This document shows, piece after piece, positions 44,890 through 53,851 of a stretch of DNA of 64,000 nucleotides. Location: assembly GCF_900177725.1 (NCBI RefSeq), contig NZ_FXAT01000019.1:1-64000 (forward strand), written 5' to 3'. Source of the DNA: Paraburkholderia susongensis. Lineage in GTDB: Bacteria; Pseudomonadota; Gammaproteobacteria; Burkholderiales; Burkholderiaceae. The translations under genes were made by a program, and so were the position numbers. Every line of letters starts with the position of its first letter. Within the stretch, counting starts at the first letter, position 1. The notes beneath the pieces are model-generated. The model had not been told where the DNA came from and made no database searches. It saw only the letters and a list, made by a program, of their open reading frames with translations.

Positions 44890-46500
44890 GCACCGTTGAC
44901 TGTGTCCGAGAACAGCTACCCGCGGCCCCTTATTACAAACGGGCGAATCGAATTTTCGCAGGGATTGTTCGATATGGGCCAACTACCGTCCTCAGTATAA
45001 CGGACCAGCTTTCGCCACTGCTCGCGCAGGTACGTCGGTGCCTTGCCAAGCGGGCTCTGAGGAACAACGTCAGGCGATTGCTCGATCATCAGCCTTTCGA
45101 TGGCTTCTAGCACATGGGCACTTACCGCCTGCGCATGCGCTGCCGCCGCACCGCATTCCAGCCTTGAGTGCGCGCCTCGAGGCAAACAACTTTCCGATCA
45201 GCTTGATGAAGCGCGTCGCAAGCAGATCGGGCGAGCGCATGAGCGTCGCGCGTGCGGAAGCGTTCGCTTTCAGGCAGTGCGTGTCGCACGACCTCACGCG
45301 GCAAACCGGGATCAAGCGGTTTGCAGTGGCCACGTCTGTTGCGCGTGTGTGCGCCGGCCTTCGTTTCTGGCGTATCTTCTTGGGCGAGAGTCGCACTTTT
45401 GTCGAGTACTTCGGCTTCATTGAACAGGCCGAGCTGGTCTGAGCGGCGCGCTTCACTCTTTGCGCCGAACAGTTCACGACTGTAAGCTCGTAGCCGTTCT
45501 TCCGCAAGCCTCTTCGTGTTCGAGCCCGAAGGGCATCGTGCTCTTCGCGAATCGCGAGCAATGCATTGAGTTCGTCAGCGGTGATGGAGACCTTGATCGG
45601 CATACCCGTTAGACGGGTATGCCGACGCAATGGTCGGCTCACGCGCGGATATTCCCGCTTCGGATGTTGTCGCTGGATTACTGTGATATCGTCGCCGCTG
45701 AGCAATTTATGCAGGACATCTACTGTGAGCGTCACGACCTCCGTCTTGTTGTCCGGCCAGATGAAATGGTCTGCCTCGAGTCGCTTCATCATTAACCAGA
45801 ATCCGTTGCCATCCCAAGCAAGGATCTTGATCCAGTCACGACGCCGGTTTCCGAACACGTAGAGAAGAGTCCATCGGGCTCAGGCGTATGGCCCGCTCGA
45901 CGAGAATCGATAGACTGTTCATGCCATGACGGAAATCGACAGGACCCCGATGCAGGTAGACCTTCAGGCTTTCGTCGAACCGGAACACGGCATCCTCCCC
46001 GGCATCTGCATGAGCGTCGTCAATTCATTCAGGCTCGCATCGCCAAAGTCAGTTTCCATCCCATCGGGCAGCCTCACATGCCCCCCGGCGACATTGTCGA
46101 TATCGACGCAGGTAGTGCTGGGGGCGTTACGAGCATGGGCGGTGGCGAAGAGATGACCGGCACGAACGCCGACGCGGTACCCGCGCTCAAGGTGTGAGCA
46201 CCTCGCTGTGCTGGAATGTCGATCGAGACGCCACCCACGATCACAGAATCCTGATCTGTCGGCAGGTCCTGAATCTGTCGCTATTGGTAGTGAGCGATCC
46301 ATCGTCGAAGTTGATTTGGATTGACACCATGGTCCATTGCCGCGCAATCGATACGTCGAGATTCAGGTACAACTGGACCAGTTCCTGCACGGCAGCCTCA
46401 TTAAACTCTCGTCGCCCATCCCGCTTGATGCCGATCATCAGTCGGCTCCGAAGGTCTTGTTTCTCTGTCATTGAGGTAAGTGTCCATGTGCCCACGCGGA
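44890..46500 (-). mobile_element. IS66-family remnant (tnpA, tnpB, tnpC pieces)
   Basis: All three IS66 genes are recognisable but frameshifted. TnpA: MTEKQDLRSRLMIGIKRDGR near 46460 and VRLPDGMETDFGDASLNELT near 46080. TnpB: FRFDESLKVYLHRGPVDFRHGM near 45970, then FGNRRRDWIKILAWDGNGFW and KRLEADHFIWP in another frame. TnpC: MPIKVSITADELNALLAIR near 45600, FGAKSEARRSDQLGLFNEAE and, at the far end, YLREQWRKLVRYTEDGSWPI then NNPCENSIRPFVI. At least four frame changes. No ends were found. Inactive. Confidence 0.75.
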
Positions 46501-47173
46501 CACTTAGCATCTGACCTCTCAGCCTTCATTGGAATAGCGTCGTTAATGGATCGCATACAGTTCTTCTTCCTAGGTAGGCACTGACACCATCTGGTAACAG
46601 CAAGCAGAACATCCGTCTCCGCAGGCCTTCGGAATGATGCCCGTGCGCTGATCTAGGTCGGCCTGCGCCGTCCTGGCTTGCGGCTTCGTGTAGAGATCTT
46701 CATGGCACGTAACCGTGCGTAACCTGCTTGCGAAAGGATCGCCGGCGGTGCCGGCCGGGCCGGTGCCCGACGTCATTCCATGGAAGTACTCCGGCAATCA
46801 CCATCACCCGAGCGAAAAGTCCCTCGATTGCCTGAAACCACTCATCGAAGCGTTCGCCCAACCGTTCACTGCGCGGTCGTAACGCCAACCAACCCGAACT
46901 TCCTATCGGCATCAAACCTCACGATATAACCCGGCCGGAACCAATGCTGTTCAGATAAGCCCTGCCGTTGAAGTCTTCGAGCAGTACAAAAAAACAATAG
47001 AAACTATCTGATTTGAATAGACATTATTTTAAGGTCTGACCGTTAGGCCTCGTCGCGCCTGGGTCGCTCCAACCCGGTAAACGGCACGAAAGTGACCGTG
47101 ACCCCGGATCGCGCGGATATTCCGGGCACTGTGAGCCGTCGTCGTTCTGCCAGCCAGTCCCGGACCCGCCAGC
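46501..47173. other. No recognisable gene
   Basis: Short open frames only, none with a ribosome site or family-like sequence. The DNA is lower in GC than the first half of the window. Confidence 0.4.
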
Positions 47174-47500
47174 CTAGCGGCGCACATCGAGGATTATCGA
47201 CTTGCCGAACGCAATGGCGTCCAGCTTGACCGCGTAGACCGCATCGGCCACCTTCTGTTCGTCACATCCGCCCACAAGGCCGCCGACGGCGTAGGCCACC
47301 AGCAGGACCGCGAAGCGTTTTCGTGCAGCAGTCTCGTTGCGCGTGTTGGTGCCGCCCGCCTAGAACCGCGTGCCTGCGTGGCAGCCGCCAAAAGCTGCGC
47401 CGTTGGTTCCCGAAGCGCCGCAGCCGAACAGGCCGCAGCCGCTGAGCAGTAACGACACGGCAATAAACAGCGCCGAAAACATGACTCTTCGTAATTGCAT
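47174..47500 (-). pseudogene. Putative lipoprotein gene with an in-frame amber codon
   Basis: From an ATG behind GAGGAAATG the frame reads MQLRRVMFSALFIAVSLLLSGCGLFGCG: a signal peptide with lipobox LLSGC. A TAG at 47360-47362 falls after GGCHAGTRF. The same frame then continues for 61 codons (AGGTNTRNETAARKRFAVLL, VADAVYAVKLDAIAFGKSII) to TAG at 47174. The unchanged frame on both sides suggests a single nonsense change (tryptophan or glutamine codon) rather than random open sequence. Without readthrough only a 46-residue stub is made. Confidence 0.5.
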
Positions 47501-47600
47501 CATTTCCTCAATGGTGGACCGCGCGGGCGGTCAAGCGGCGCAGGAGCACTATATTCTCGCACACGCCCGTTTCCGCGAAATGCAGTGAAGTAAGCCTTAT

Positions 47601-48065
47601 CTACGTGAGTCTTTCGCCCAAGCGCACACGTCCCTCCCACCGGCCCGACGGATCGAACTGGAGCAACCAGGCGCGAAACGCTCTCACCTGCTCGCCGACG
47701 TGAACAGGCAGGCTTCCCAGAAGGTGACCGACCTCTGTACAGCTGAGCGGCTGCGAGAGCAGCGACACGAAGATCTCGAACTTCACGACCAGGCGTCCGC
47801 CGAGCGACGTGCCGTGCAAGCGCGTGTATTTCCGTCCGCAGCCGGCGCAGCTGAACACCGGGAGACGGCGTCCGCCGACGCGTCCCTCGAGGCCGATTCG
47901 CGTCGCGCCACAGCGCGGACCCCGTGGTCGAGGACTAGGGCTCGACGAAAGCAATGCGGCAATGCGCACGTTCAAAAATGTGGTAAGCGCGCGGTCTTCA
48001 CCTGCCACGCCATCTACCTTGCCGGATCGATGTCGCCCTGAAATTTCGCTCACAATTGCACTCAC
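47601..48065 (-). CDS. DUF746-like zinc-ribbon protein
   Basis: 154 residues. The conserved part runs from about residue 48: GPRCGATRIGLEGRVGG, LPVFSCAGCGRKYTRLHGT (a C-x2-C zinc ribbon with the first Cys in RCG), then a helical region LSQPLSCTEVGHLLG, VGEQVRAFRAWLLQFDPSGRWEGRVRLG. This matches DUF746, a family I know from Burkholderia. The first 47 residues (MSAIVSEISGRHRSGK...) look less like protein and the start is uncertain. The family's function is unknown; the ribbon plus helix-turn-helix-like part suggests a transposase- or regulator-like role. Confidence 0.6.
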   Translation of the reverse strand: MSAIVSEISGRHRSGKVDGVAGEDRALTTFLNVRIAALLSSSPSPRPRGPRCGATRIGLEGRVGGRRLPVFSCAGCGRKYTRLHGTSLGGRLVVKFEIFVSLLSQPLSCTEVGHLLGSLPVHVGEQVRAFRAWLLQFDPSGRWEGRVRLGERLT

Positions 48066-48249
48066 GACGACAGGGTTTGCGACCGGCTATCCGTCGTTCG
48101 GGGAGCCTGTCGTCGTATTTCGCGGTCGCTTGCTGTTCGCGCCAGGCGATGCCCGGTCGCAGCCAGCGCTTCCTCCGACCAGGCTCGCATGCCCGTTATC
48201 CCATGCTCGGCACCGCGCCCTGGCCCCGCTGGTGGCGACGTGCCATGTG

Positions 48250-48640
48250 CCTGCTTTCCTAGGTACACTCCGGACACCAACTGCCGCGCCAGACACTGTT
48301 GACTGTCGTGTGCTAGGCGTGCCCTTTCCCACGCAGCCATTCGATCTTGCCGTGGGGCTAAAATAAACTATCGACAGGCAACGGCCGCCGAGCAATTGCA
48401 CGAAATCCTGCATCTGTCCGACCGTGCGCGTGCGTGCCTTGACGGTGCACAGATGGCACCATTGTTCCTTGCTGACGCGAAACCATGGCGCAAACCACCT
48501 GTGCCCTTCGACACACGACCATTGCAGCGGTGTTTCCTTGTCGACGTACGCCGACAGACAGCGACCTCCGCGTTGGGCCGCCGCGCGCTCGATAACTTTC
48601 TGGCGAGGCTTGCCAGTGAGAATCGGTGAATCCCTTCGGC
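48250..48640 (-). pseudogene. Treble-clef zinc-finger repeat protein, decayed
   Basis: On the minus strand one frame gives VIERAAAQRGGRCLSAYVDK, TPLQWSCVEGHRWFAPWFRV and SKEQWCHLCTVKARTRT, then a second repeat, MQDFVQLLGGRCLSIVYFS. After a frame change this continues as HGKIEWLRGKGHA, a stop, and VWRGSWCPEC. Each unit has GGRCLS, a W-x-C-x2-GH and WCxxC, the pattern of small zinc-finger repeats seen in plasmid-borne proteins that accompany nucleases. At least one frameshift and two stops, so it is a pseudogene. There is no intact start. Confidence 0.5.
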
Positions 48641-48649
48641 CTCGCCCGG

Positions 48650-50150
48650 AAGGTCAACCCCAACGCATCATGGACATTGCCTGGAAAGCGCAGCTTCGGC
48701 TCTGTCACAGATTTCACCAGTCTCGGGCACAGGGCCTGCATCAGAACAAGATCTGTACGGCAATCGGCCGCGAATTATGCGGTTTCATCTGAGATATCGG
48801 AACTCGACTGCAACCTGTCTGAGTACTCGCGCGTGTCTGCTATCAGGTAAACCGCAGCCACGAGGCTTTATCGCAGAACCGACATCTTCCACCTGACCGG
48901 TAACGCGGCACCAGGCACGACGAAGGGAATCCTCGAGATTCTTTGTGATCACGCAATTGCGTGATCTCCATGGCTAGGAGCGAGGCAGCCCCGCGATGGA
49001 AAGATGAATGCGGTAGCCAGCCCACGGACACGAGCTTGATCCATCGTCGACAAACAGCCCGTGTACCGCGTTACCCATCAGGTCGGACACGTTGATGTTC
49101 GAGATCGCCACAGCGAGGGACGTGTATCCTACTTGCAAAAACAGGCCCCGAGCGTTCGACCTATCCGACCGATCAAATTTGCACGGCCACCTCTGTGTGC
49201 ACGCGCCTACATGCGTGATGTCGAAAGGTGAGTCGGCCCTCTTGCAGACTGGGTGCGTGCTCTCCTCGCCTGACGACACTCGAGCGCTGTGGCCTGTGCG
49301 CTGGCCAACAAGCTGGCTCGAATTGCATGGGCTGCTGCACGGCGCACGGTATTCGAAGCTATTGATTTCCGATTGCCGCACGCCTGAAAGAGGCTGTTAT
49401 ATAAGCGAGCAAACCAAGGATTGTAATTCAATTCTCGATCTTTTATAGCCGAAAGTGAAACGATATCTCATTACTACCGTTTTGTCTTGGCGGCTGACAT
49501 TCTCTGAAAATTTGAATTAAAAAAAATGGCTCATGTCGTGGACACATGAGACTCAACAGTGTGCCAACACTTTATTTCAAACAGCCTCAAAAATTCAAGT
49601 ATCCCGACTTTGATTGACGGACGTAGTGGTTGTCCCATCCGGCGATTCTTTGTCACTTTTGAACAGAGTCAGTGATTTCTTTAAGGCTGGCACTTATCCA
49701 GTTACGTGACAATAATTCAGATTCATGAAACCCTTTGTTGCTAGGATTTGATATCATTATTTTTGATTAAAATGGAAATTTCGTGAATTCACGAAGCGGA
49801 TGAAGTGAATATGAAACACGACAGGATTTTTTACAATTACTTCGGAACCGTCGCTCCGGAATGGCGTTTTCACGAAAATAGTCAAACCTTGGATTTTCTG
49901 AACATTGCGCGTAAATCCTGTCTTGTTGTGCCGCTGGATTTCGACCGATGTACAGCTGTACGCACTATGCGTTCCTACGTCTCCAGTATTGAGATCCCAG
50001 TCTGGTTGTTTAATTCGTCCTTGATGGTTCGGCTTGTTGGCCGAAAAACGCGAAGCGCCGAATGGGGAGGACTCGTCTCGGCGTATCGGTACTTGCACGA
50101 TACTGCTATTTGGTCCTGACACGTGGCCTGCGTGTCAATGTTTCGCTAAC
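48650..50150. other. 1.5 kb without a recognisable gene
   Basis: No open frame in this stretch has a ribosome site plus family-like sequence. An AT-rich part (49400-49800) may be old intergenic or phage DNA. The frames of 104-135 codons here read as random sequence. Confidence 0.4.
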
Positions 50151-50159
50151 GCACCTGAC

Positions 50160-50985
50160 TACGTCCGTAGCTCCCGGGTTAGGTCGGGTAGCAGCGGCAC
50201 ACTGCTGTGCGGCCGCCCCTAAGAACCGTACAGGCGAGCTTCCCCGCATACGGCCCAAGCCTCAAAAGGCCGGTTGTGTGCCAACCCGGTGGCGCACAAC
50301 CGGCCAATCATTTCGCCAACACGGTCTTGTCCATCGGCACGTGCTGTATGAGCCACGTACGGTCAATGTTGTCGAAGCAGCCGCGGATGTCCGCCTCGAG
50401 AATTCACTGCGCCGATTCCGGTGCAACTCGATATTTCGGGTTGCCGTGAAAGCGGGCGTTTATAAAGCACTGCCCTACCGCATCATGCGTGGATCATTCT
50501 TTTCGGAATCCCTAGGACCGCGCGCCTGAGGTCGTTTCGGATATCGGATCGAAAGTGAGCAGGTGAAGTGCCTGCATCGCCCGGTCACGCATCGTCGGGA
50601 TACTCAGCGGGCGTAGCTTGCCGTTACCCTTGGAGATACAGGTTCGCTTCAGCGGCATCGGCTAGCAACCGCGCCGCTTTAATGACTCTAGCGCCTTATA
50701 TTTGGCATCCGGGGTGGTCCATAGCATGCGATCCACTCCCGGTGTACGTTTTCCCCTAGTTTTCCGTTACTCGGCATACAGCAGGGCCTTTGTTTTATAC
50801 CGAGGTTGTTAGTAGCCGTTGCGGGACTTTCACTTTGTTCCAGCGACCGTCCTGCGTCGCCTTCACGATACACACCTGCATTCTTTTGACCGCAGCGTGT
50901 GTCGTGCGCGAGTTGACGCTGTGCCACGACATTCCTTGGTCGGCTAGCCCGGCCTTGCGGCCCCCGGTTATTGTCCTCAATACTC
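50160..50985 (-). mobile_element. Group II intron remnant with decayed reverse transcriptase
   Basis: On the minus strand the RT begins at MRTITGGRKAGLADQGMSWH and IVKATQDGRWNKVKVPQRLL (about 50980-50810). It continues in pieces: RTCISKGNGKLRPLSIPTMR, DRAMQALHLLTFDPISETT, HDAVGQCFINARFHGNPKYR and ILEADIRGCFDNIDRTWLIQ (about 50400). It then jumps, with most of the RT palm and the X domain lost, to the intron 3' end, where GCCGTATGCGGGGAAGCTCG and TGTACGGTTCTTAGGGGCGG (domain V-like) precede CTACCCGACC. Several stops and frame changes. Dead intron, bacterial class C-like at the 3' end. Confidence 0.7.
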
Positions 50986-51202
50986 CGCCCCCGTTACCGG
51001 CGACGCACGATTAAGTAAGCTACTGCCGGCAGATCAGTAGGTCTCGTCCAACTTCTATCGGCGAGACGGTTGCAATAGCGACCTTCAGGTTGCACCTGTG
51101 GCAGTACAGTCTCGGCGTAGCGCGTCCGCGAACCCGCATTCAATGTCGGCGACACAATTCTGCAAATCTGTAAAATGAACTCAAGAAGAAATCGAATCGA
51201 AA

Positions 51203-51304
51203 CTACTGTAGAACGAGTTGCCAAATCGTGATGATGATGGTCGTCGCACAGGCAGCCACGGCGAAAAGGCCTGAGGCAATGAAGAGATCGCTTGGAATTT
51301 TCAT
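51203..51304 (-). CDS. Possible 33-residue membrane peptide
   Basis: MKIPSDLFIASGLFAVAACA then TTIIITIWQLVLQ and a stop: a single hydrophobic helix, short ends. AGG lies nine bases before the ATG. It is just upstream (in + coordinates, to the right) of the group II remnant. Small inner-membrane peptides of this length exist, but this could also be chance. Confidence 0.3.
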   Translation of the reverse strand: MKIPSDLFIASGLFAVAACATTIIITIWQLVLQ

Positions 51305-51636
51305 GGTTGGTGACCTAGAGGAGCATGTCATAGGACATTACCGATCCTCATCGGATTGTGTCTCACCAATTGTGAATTCTGCCTTTCGCACTGGAAACTG
51401 ACGTGTTCCGCGAAGTGTAGTTCGCGCTGATCTGTTCACGCCGACCGAAAATTGCGCCGGGTAATCAACCTATCCTGCTAGTTTTTCGGGTAGGGTGTTT
51501 GGGGATGACCGCCGATGGCGATGATTGGCAAGGTATGGCGGATTTTCCACCGCTAGAACAAGTCGGTACGCGAGATAGCGCGTATCACAAGCCTGTCGCG
51601 CAACACGATGAGCAAATACCTGGACATGGAGGTCTG

Positions 51637-53046
51637 GGCCTCTTTTGAATTCTCAGTGGGTGGTTTAGCGGGTCAAGGGCGGGCGTGAGCCCGGCGAAGC
51701 GAACCCTTGAAGCGCACTGAATCGATAAGCTGAACGGTGGCTGGTTGCAGCAGAATGCGGCAACCAGCCACGCAAGACAAAGCAACCATGACGAATCAAC
51801 TGTTCGAATCTGCTCTCGGTATGACCGCGCCCTGGTGCGTGCAAGCCGTTGACTTTGATGCGGCTCAGCGTCAACCTACCATTGCCGTGGACTTTGTCGC
51901 GGGCACCCGGTTTTCCTATGCTGGAGTTGCCGGTGAGCATCCGGTACACGACACGCAAATCAAGCGTCTGCGTCACCTGAATTTCTTCCAGCACGAGTGC
52001 ATTCTGGAAGTGCGGGTGCCGCGTGTGCGCTTGCCCGATGGCTCGGTGCGGTTGGTCGAACCTGATTGGGTAGGCCAACTCAGCGGCTTTACGCTGCTGT
52101 TCGAGGCACTCGTACTGATGCTCGTCCAGCAGATGCCGTTTGCCGCTGTCGCACGTGCGGTCAACCTGTCGTGGCATCGAGTACACGCCATCTGTTCGCG
52201 GTATGTGGAGCTGGCACTCGCGGCGGCTGACCTGTCTGAGGTGACGGCCGTGGCGATTGACGAAACCTCGTATCGGCGCGGTCATGAGTATCTGACACTC
52301 GTCGCCGATATGCAGGCGCGGCGGGTCATGTTCGTCACGACCGGCAAGGATGCCAGCACGATTGAACGCTTTGCGGCCTATCTGGGCAAACACGGTGGCA
52401 CGTCCAAGCAAATCGGCTCGGTCAGCATCGACATGTCGCCAGCTTTCATCAAGGGCGTCAATGAACATCTGCCCGACGCGCGACTGAACTTTGATAAGTT
52501 TCACGTCGTTGTTCACGCGTCCAAGGCGCTTGACACGGTGCGCAGGCAGCAACAGAAGGTCGACCCGAAACTCAAAGGCATGCGCTGGACGCTGCTCAAA
52601 GACGCGAACAGACTGAATCTCGCCCAACTGACCGACCTCGGGGCGCTCGTCAGTCAGTACACCACCAAGCGCACCGCCCAGGCGTGGCTGTACCGCGAGC
52701 AACTGCGCGGCATTCTTGAGCGCAAGCAAATCAATGTCGTGTCGGCGATGTTGCACCAGTGGTGTACGAACGTCATGCGCTCGAAGGTCGAACCGATGAA
52801 AGACGCGGCGTGATTGATTCGCCGACACTTCGACGGCATTGTTGCCTAGACTCAGACGCGCCAGACCAACGGCTTCATCGAAGCCATCAACGGCCTGTCT
52901 CAGGCCGCCAAGCGCAAAGCACACGGGTACGCTCGCTTCGAAACCATGCGCACCGTCCTGTTCCTCATCGCCAGAAAACTCGACCTCTCACGCTTTAATG
53001 AGCAAGCCCGATGAGCCCCGTTACCCACTCCGTTTTCAAGAGAGCC
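51637..53046 (+). mobile_element. ISL3-family insertion sequence
   Basis: Imperfect terminal inverted repeats bracket the transposase: left GGCCTCTTTTGAATTC then TCAGTGGGT, right (reverse strand) GGCTCTCTTGAAAACGGAGT then GGGT, matching at most positions. The flanks AGGTCTGG and GGTTCTGG agree at six of eight bases, which could be a worn 8-bp target duplication as ISL3 elements make. It is inserted in an IS21 istA gene. About 1.4 kb, the family's usual size. Confidence 0.75.
51788..53014 (+). pseudogene. ISL3-family transposase with two in-frame stops
   Basis: The frame opens at MTNQLFESALGMTAPWCVQAV. Family blocks: VDFVAGTRFSYAG, RHLNFFQHECILEVRVPRVR, MLVQQMPFAAVARAVNLSWH, AIDETSYRRGHEYLTLVADM, SIDMSPAFIKGVNEHLPDAR and DKFHVVVHASKALDTVRR (catalytic Asp/Asp/Glu region). 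TGA at 52811 and TAG at 52847 interrupt; between and after them the same frame reads LIRRHFDGIVA and TQTRQTNGFIEAINGLSQAA to a normal end at 53014. Both stops stand where the family has Trp, so each is one G-to-A change. The last 67 residues, with the last catalytic Glu, would be lost. Confidence 0.85.
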
Positions 53047-53440
53047 GGTTCTGGAAGAACCGAAGTATCAGCGGCGCCAGCAGTCGACTTGGCTGACGCC
53101 GTTTCATGAGGCGCTGGTGCAGGCAATCAATGTGGACGCAAGGCGGCTCAAGAAAGAGTGACGCACCACTTGGATGCTATTCCAGGAGATCAAGGCAGGC
53201 GGCGACGAACGCGGCTATTCGCGGGTGACCGCTTCTCCGGACTTGGTGGCAACGCAAAGGCAACGCGGTTTCGAAGTCGGTGTTTGTGCCGTTACAAATC
53301 GATCTGGGCGAAGCACTCCAGTTCGACTGGTCCGAGGAAAGACTGGTTGTCGGCGGCATTTACCGCAAGCTGCAGGGGGCGCACATGAAGCTGTACGCGT
53401 CGCAAGCGTTCTCGCTCGTGGCCTAGGGTCGCGCGCGAGG

Positions 53441-53851
53441 TACGCTGTCGCACACGTGGCTTGGTTACGAACATCCAGTACGAACTCGAACAATCCAGCC
53501 TTTCGGCCGGCGCAGGATGTTCGTCCTGAAGCATATCAACTGCGTTGAAGAAGAGCTGATGTACCACATCCGTTAGACGTACGCCTGTAATGCCGGCATC
53601 GGGCGGCCTCCGGCGCTGACGAGAATCGGCGTTTGGGGTTCCAGCGCGATGCGTTGTCGATGTGATTGAGATCGCACGAGGTGTTGATCGGGCGCGCTGC
53701 GCGCCAGCGGGAACAGCTACCTTGTCGGATACCATCTTCATGATGGGTTGTAGCCATTGAGGCGCTCTACAACGTCAGTGTTGGGCCGCACCGGTTTTGA
53801 ATCAATGATCGACGGATGCTGTTGCATAATTGAACCTGTTTAGCGGATAAA
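53441..53851. other. No recognisable gene
   Basis: Past the IS21 remnant there is no clear coding sequence. A minus-strand stretch (AGITGVRLTDVVHQLFFNAV, then MLQDEHPAPAERLD) looks protein-like but has no start and is too short to name. Confidence 0.35.

Larger units (their letters stand above)
51557..53440 (+). mobile_element. IS21-family istA remnant split by an ISL3 insertion
   Basis: Left of the ISL3 element the IstA helix-turn-helix is visible: KSVREIARITSLSRNTMSKY, LDMEV (51557-51636). Right of it the gene resumes with EPKYQRRQQSTWLTPFHEAL, VNVDARRLKKE-like text, FQEIKAGGDERGYSRVTA, then in other frames LQIDLGEALQFDWSEERLVV and GIYRKLQGAHMKLYASQAFS. So one istA was broken by the later insertion, then decayed by frameshifts and a stop (A*GRAR). 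Confidence 0.7.

Noticed and set aside
49757-50122. Overlapping frames of about 104 and 121 codons on both strands
   Set aside because: Neither has a family-like sequence or a ribosome site; the region is AT-rich and probably non-coding.
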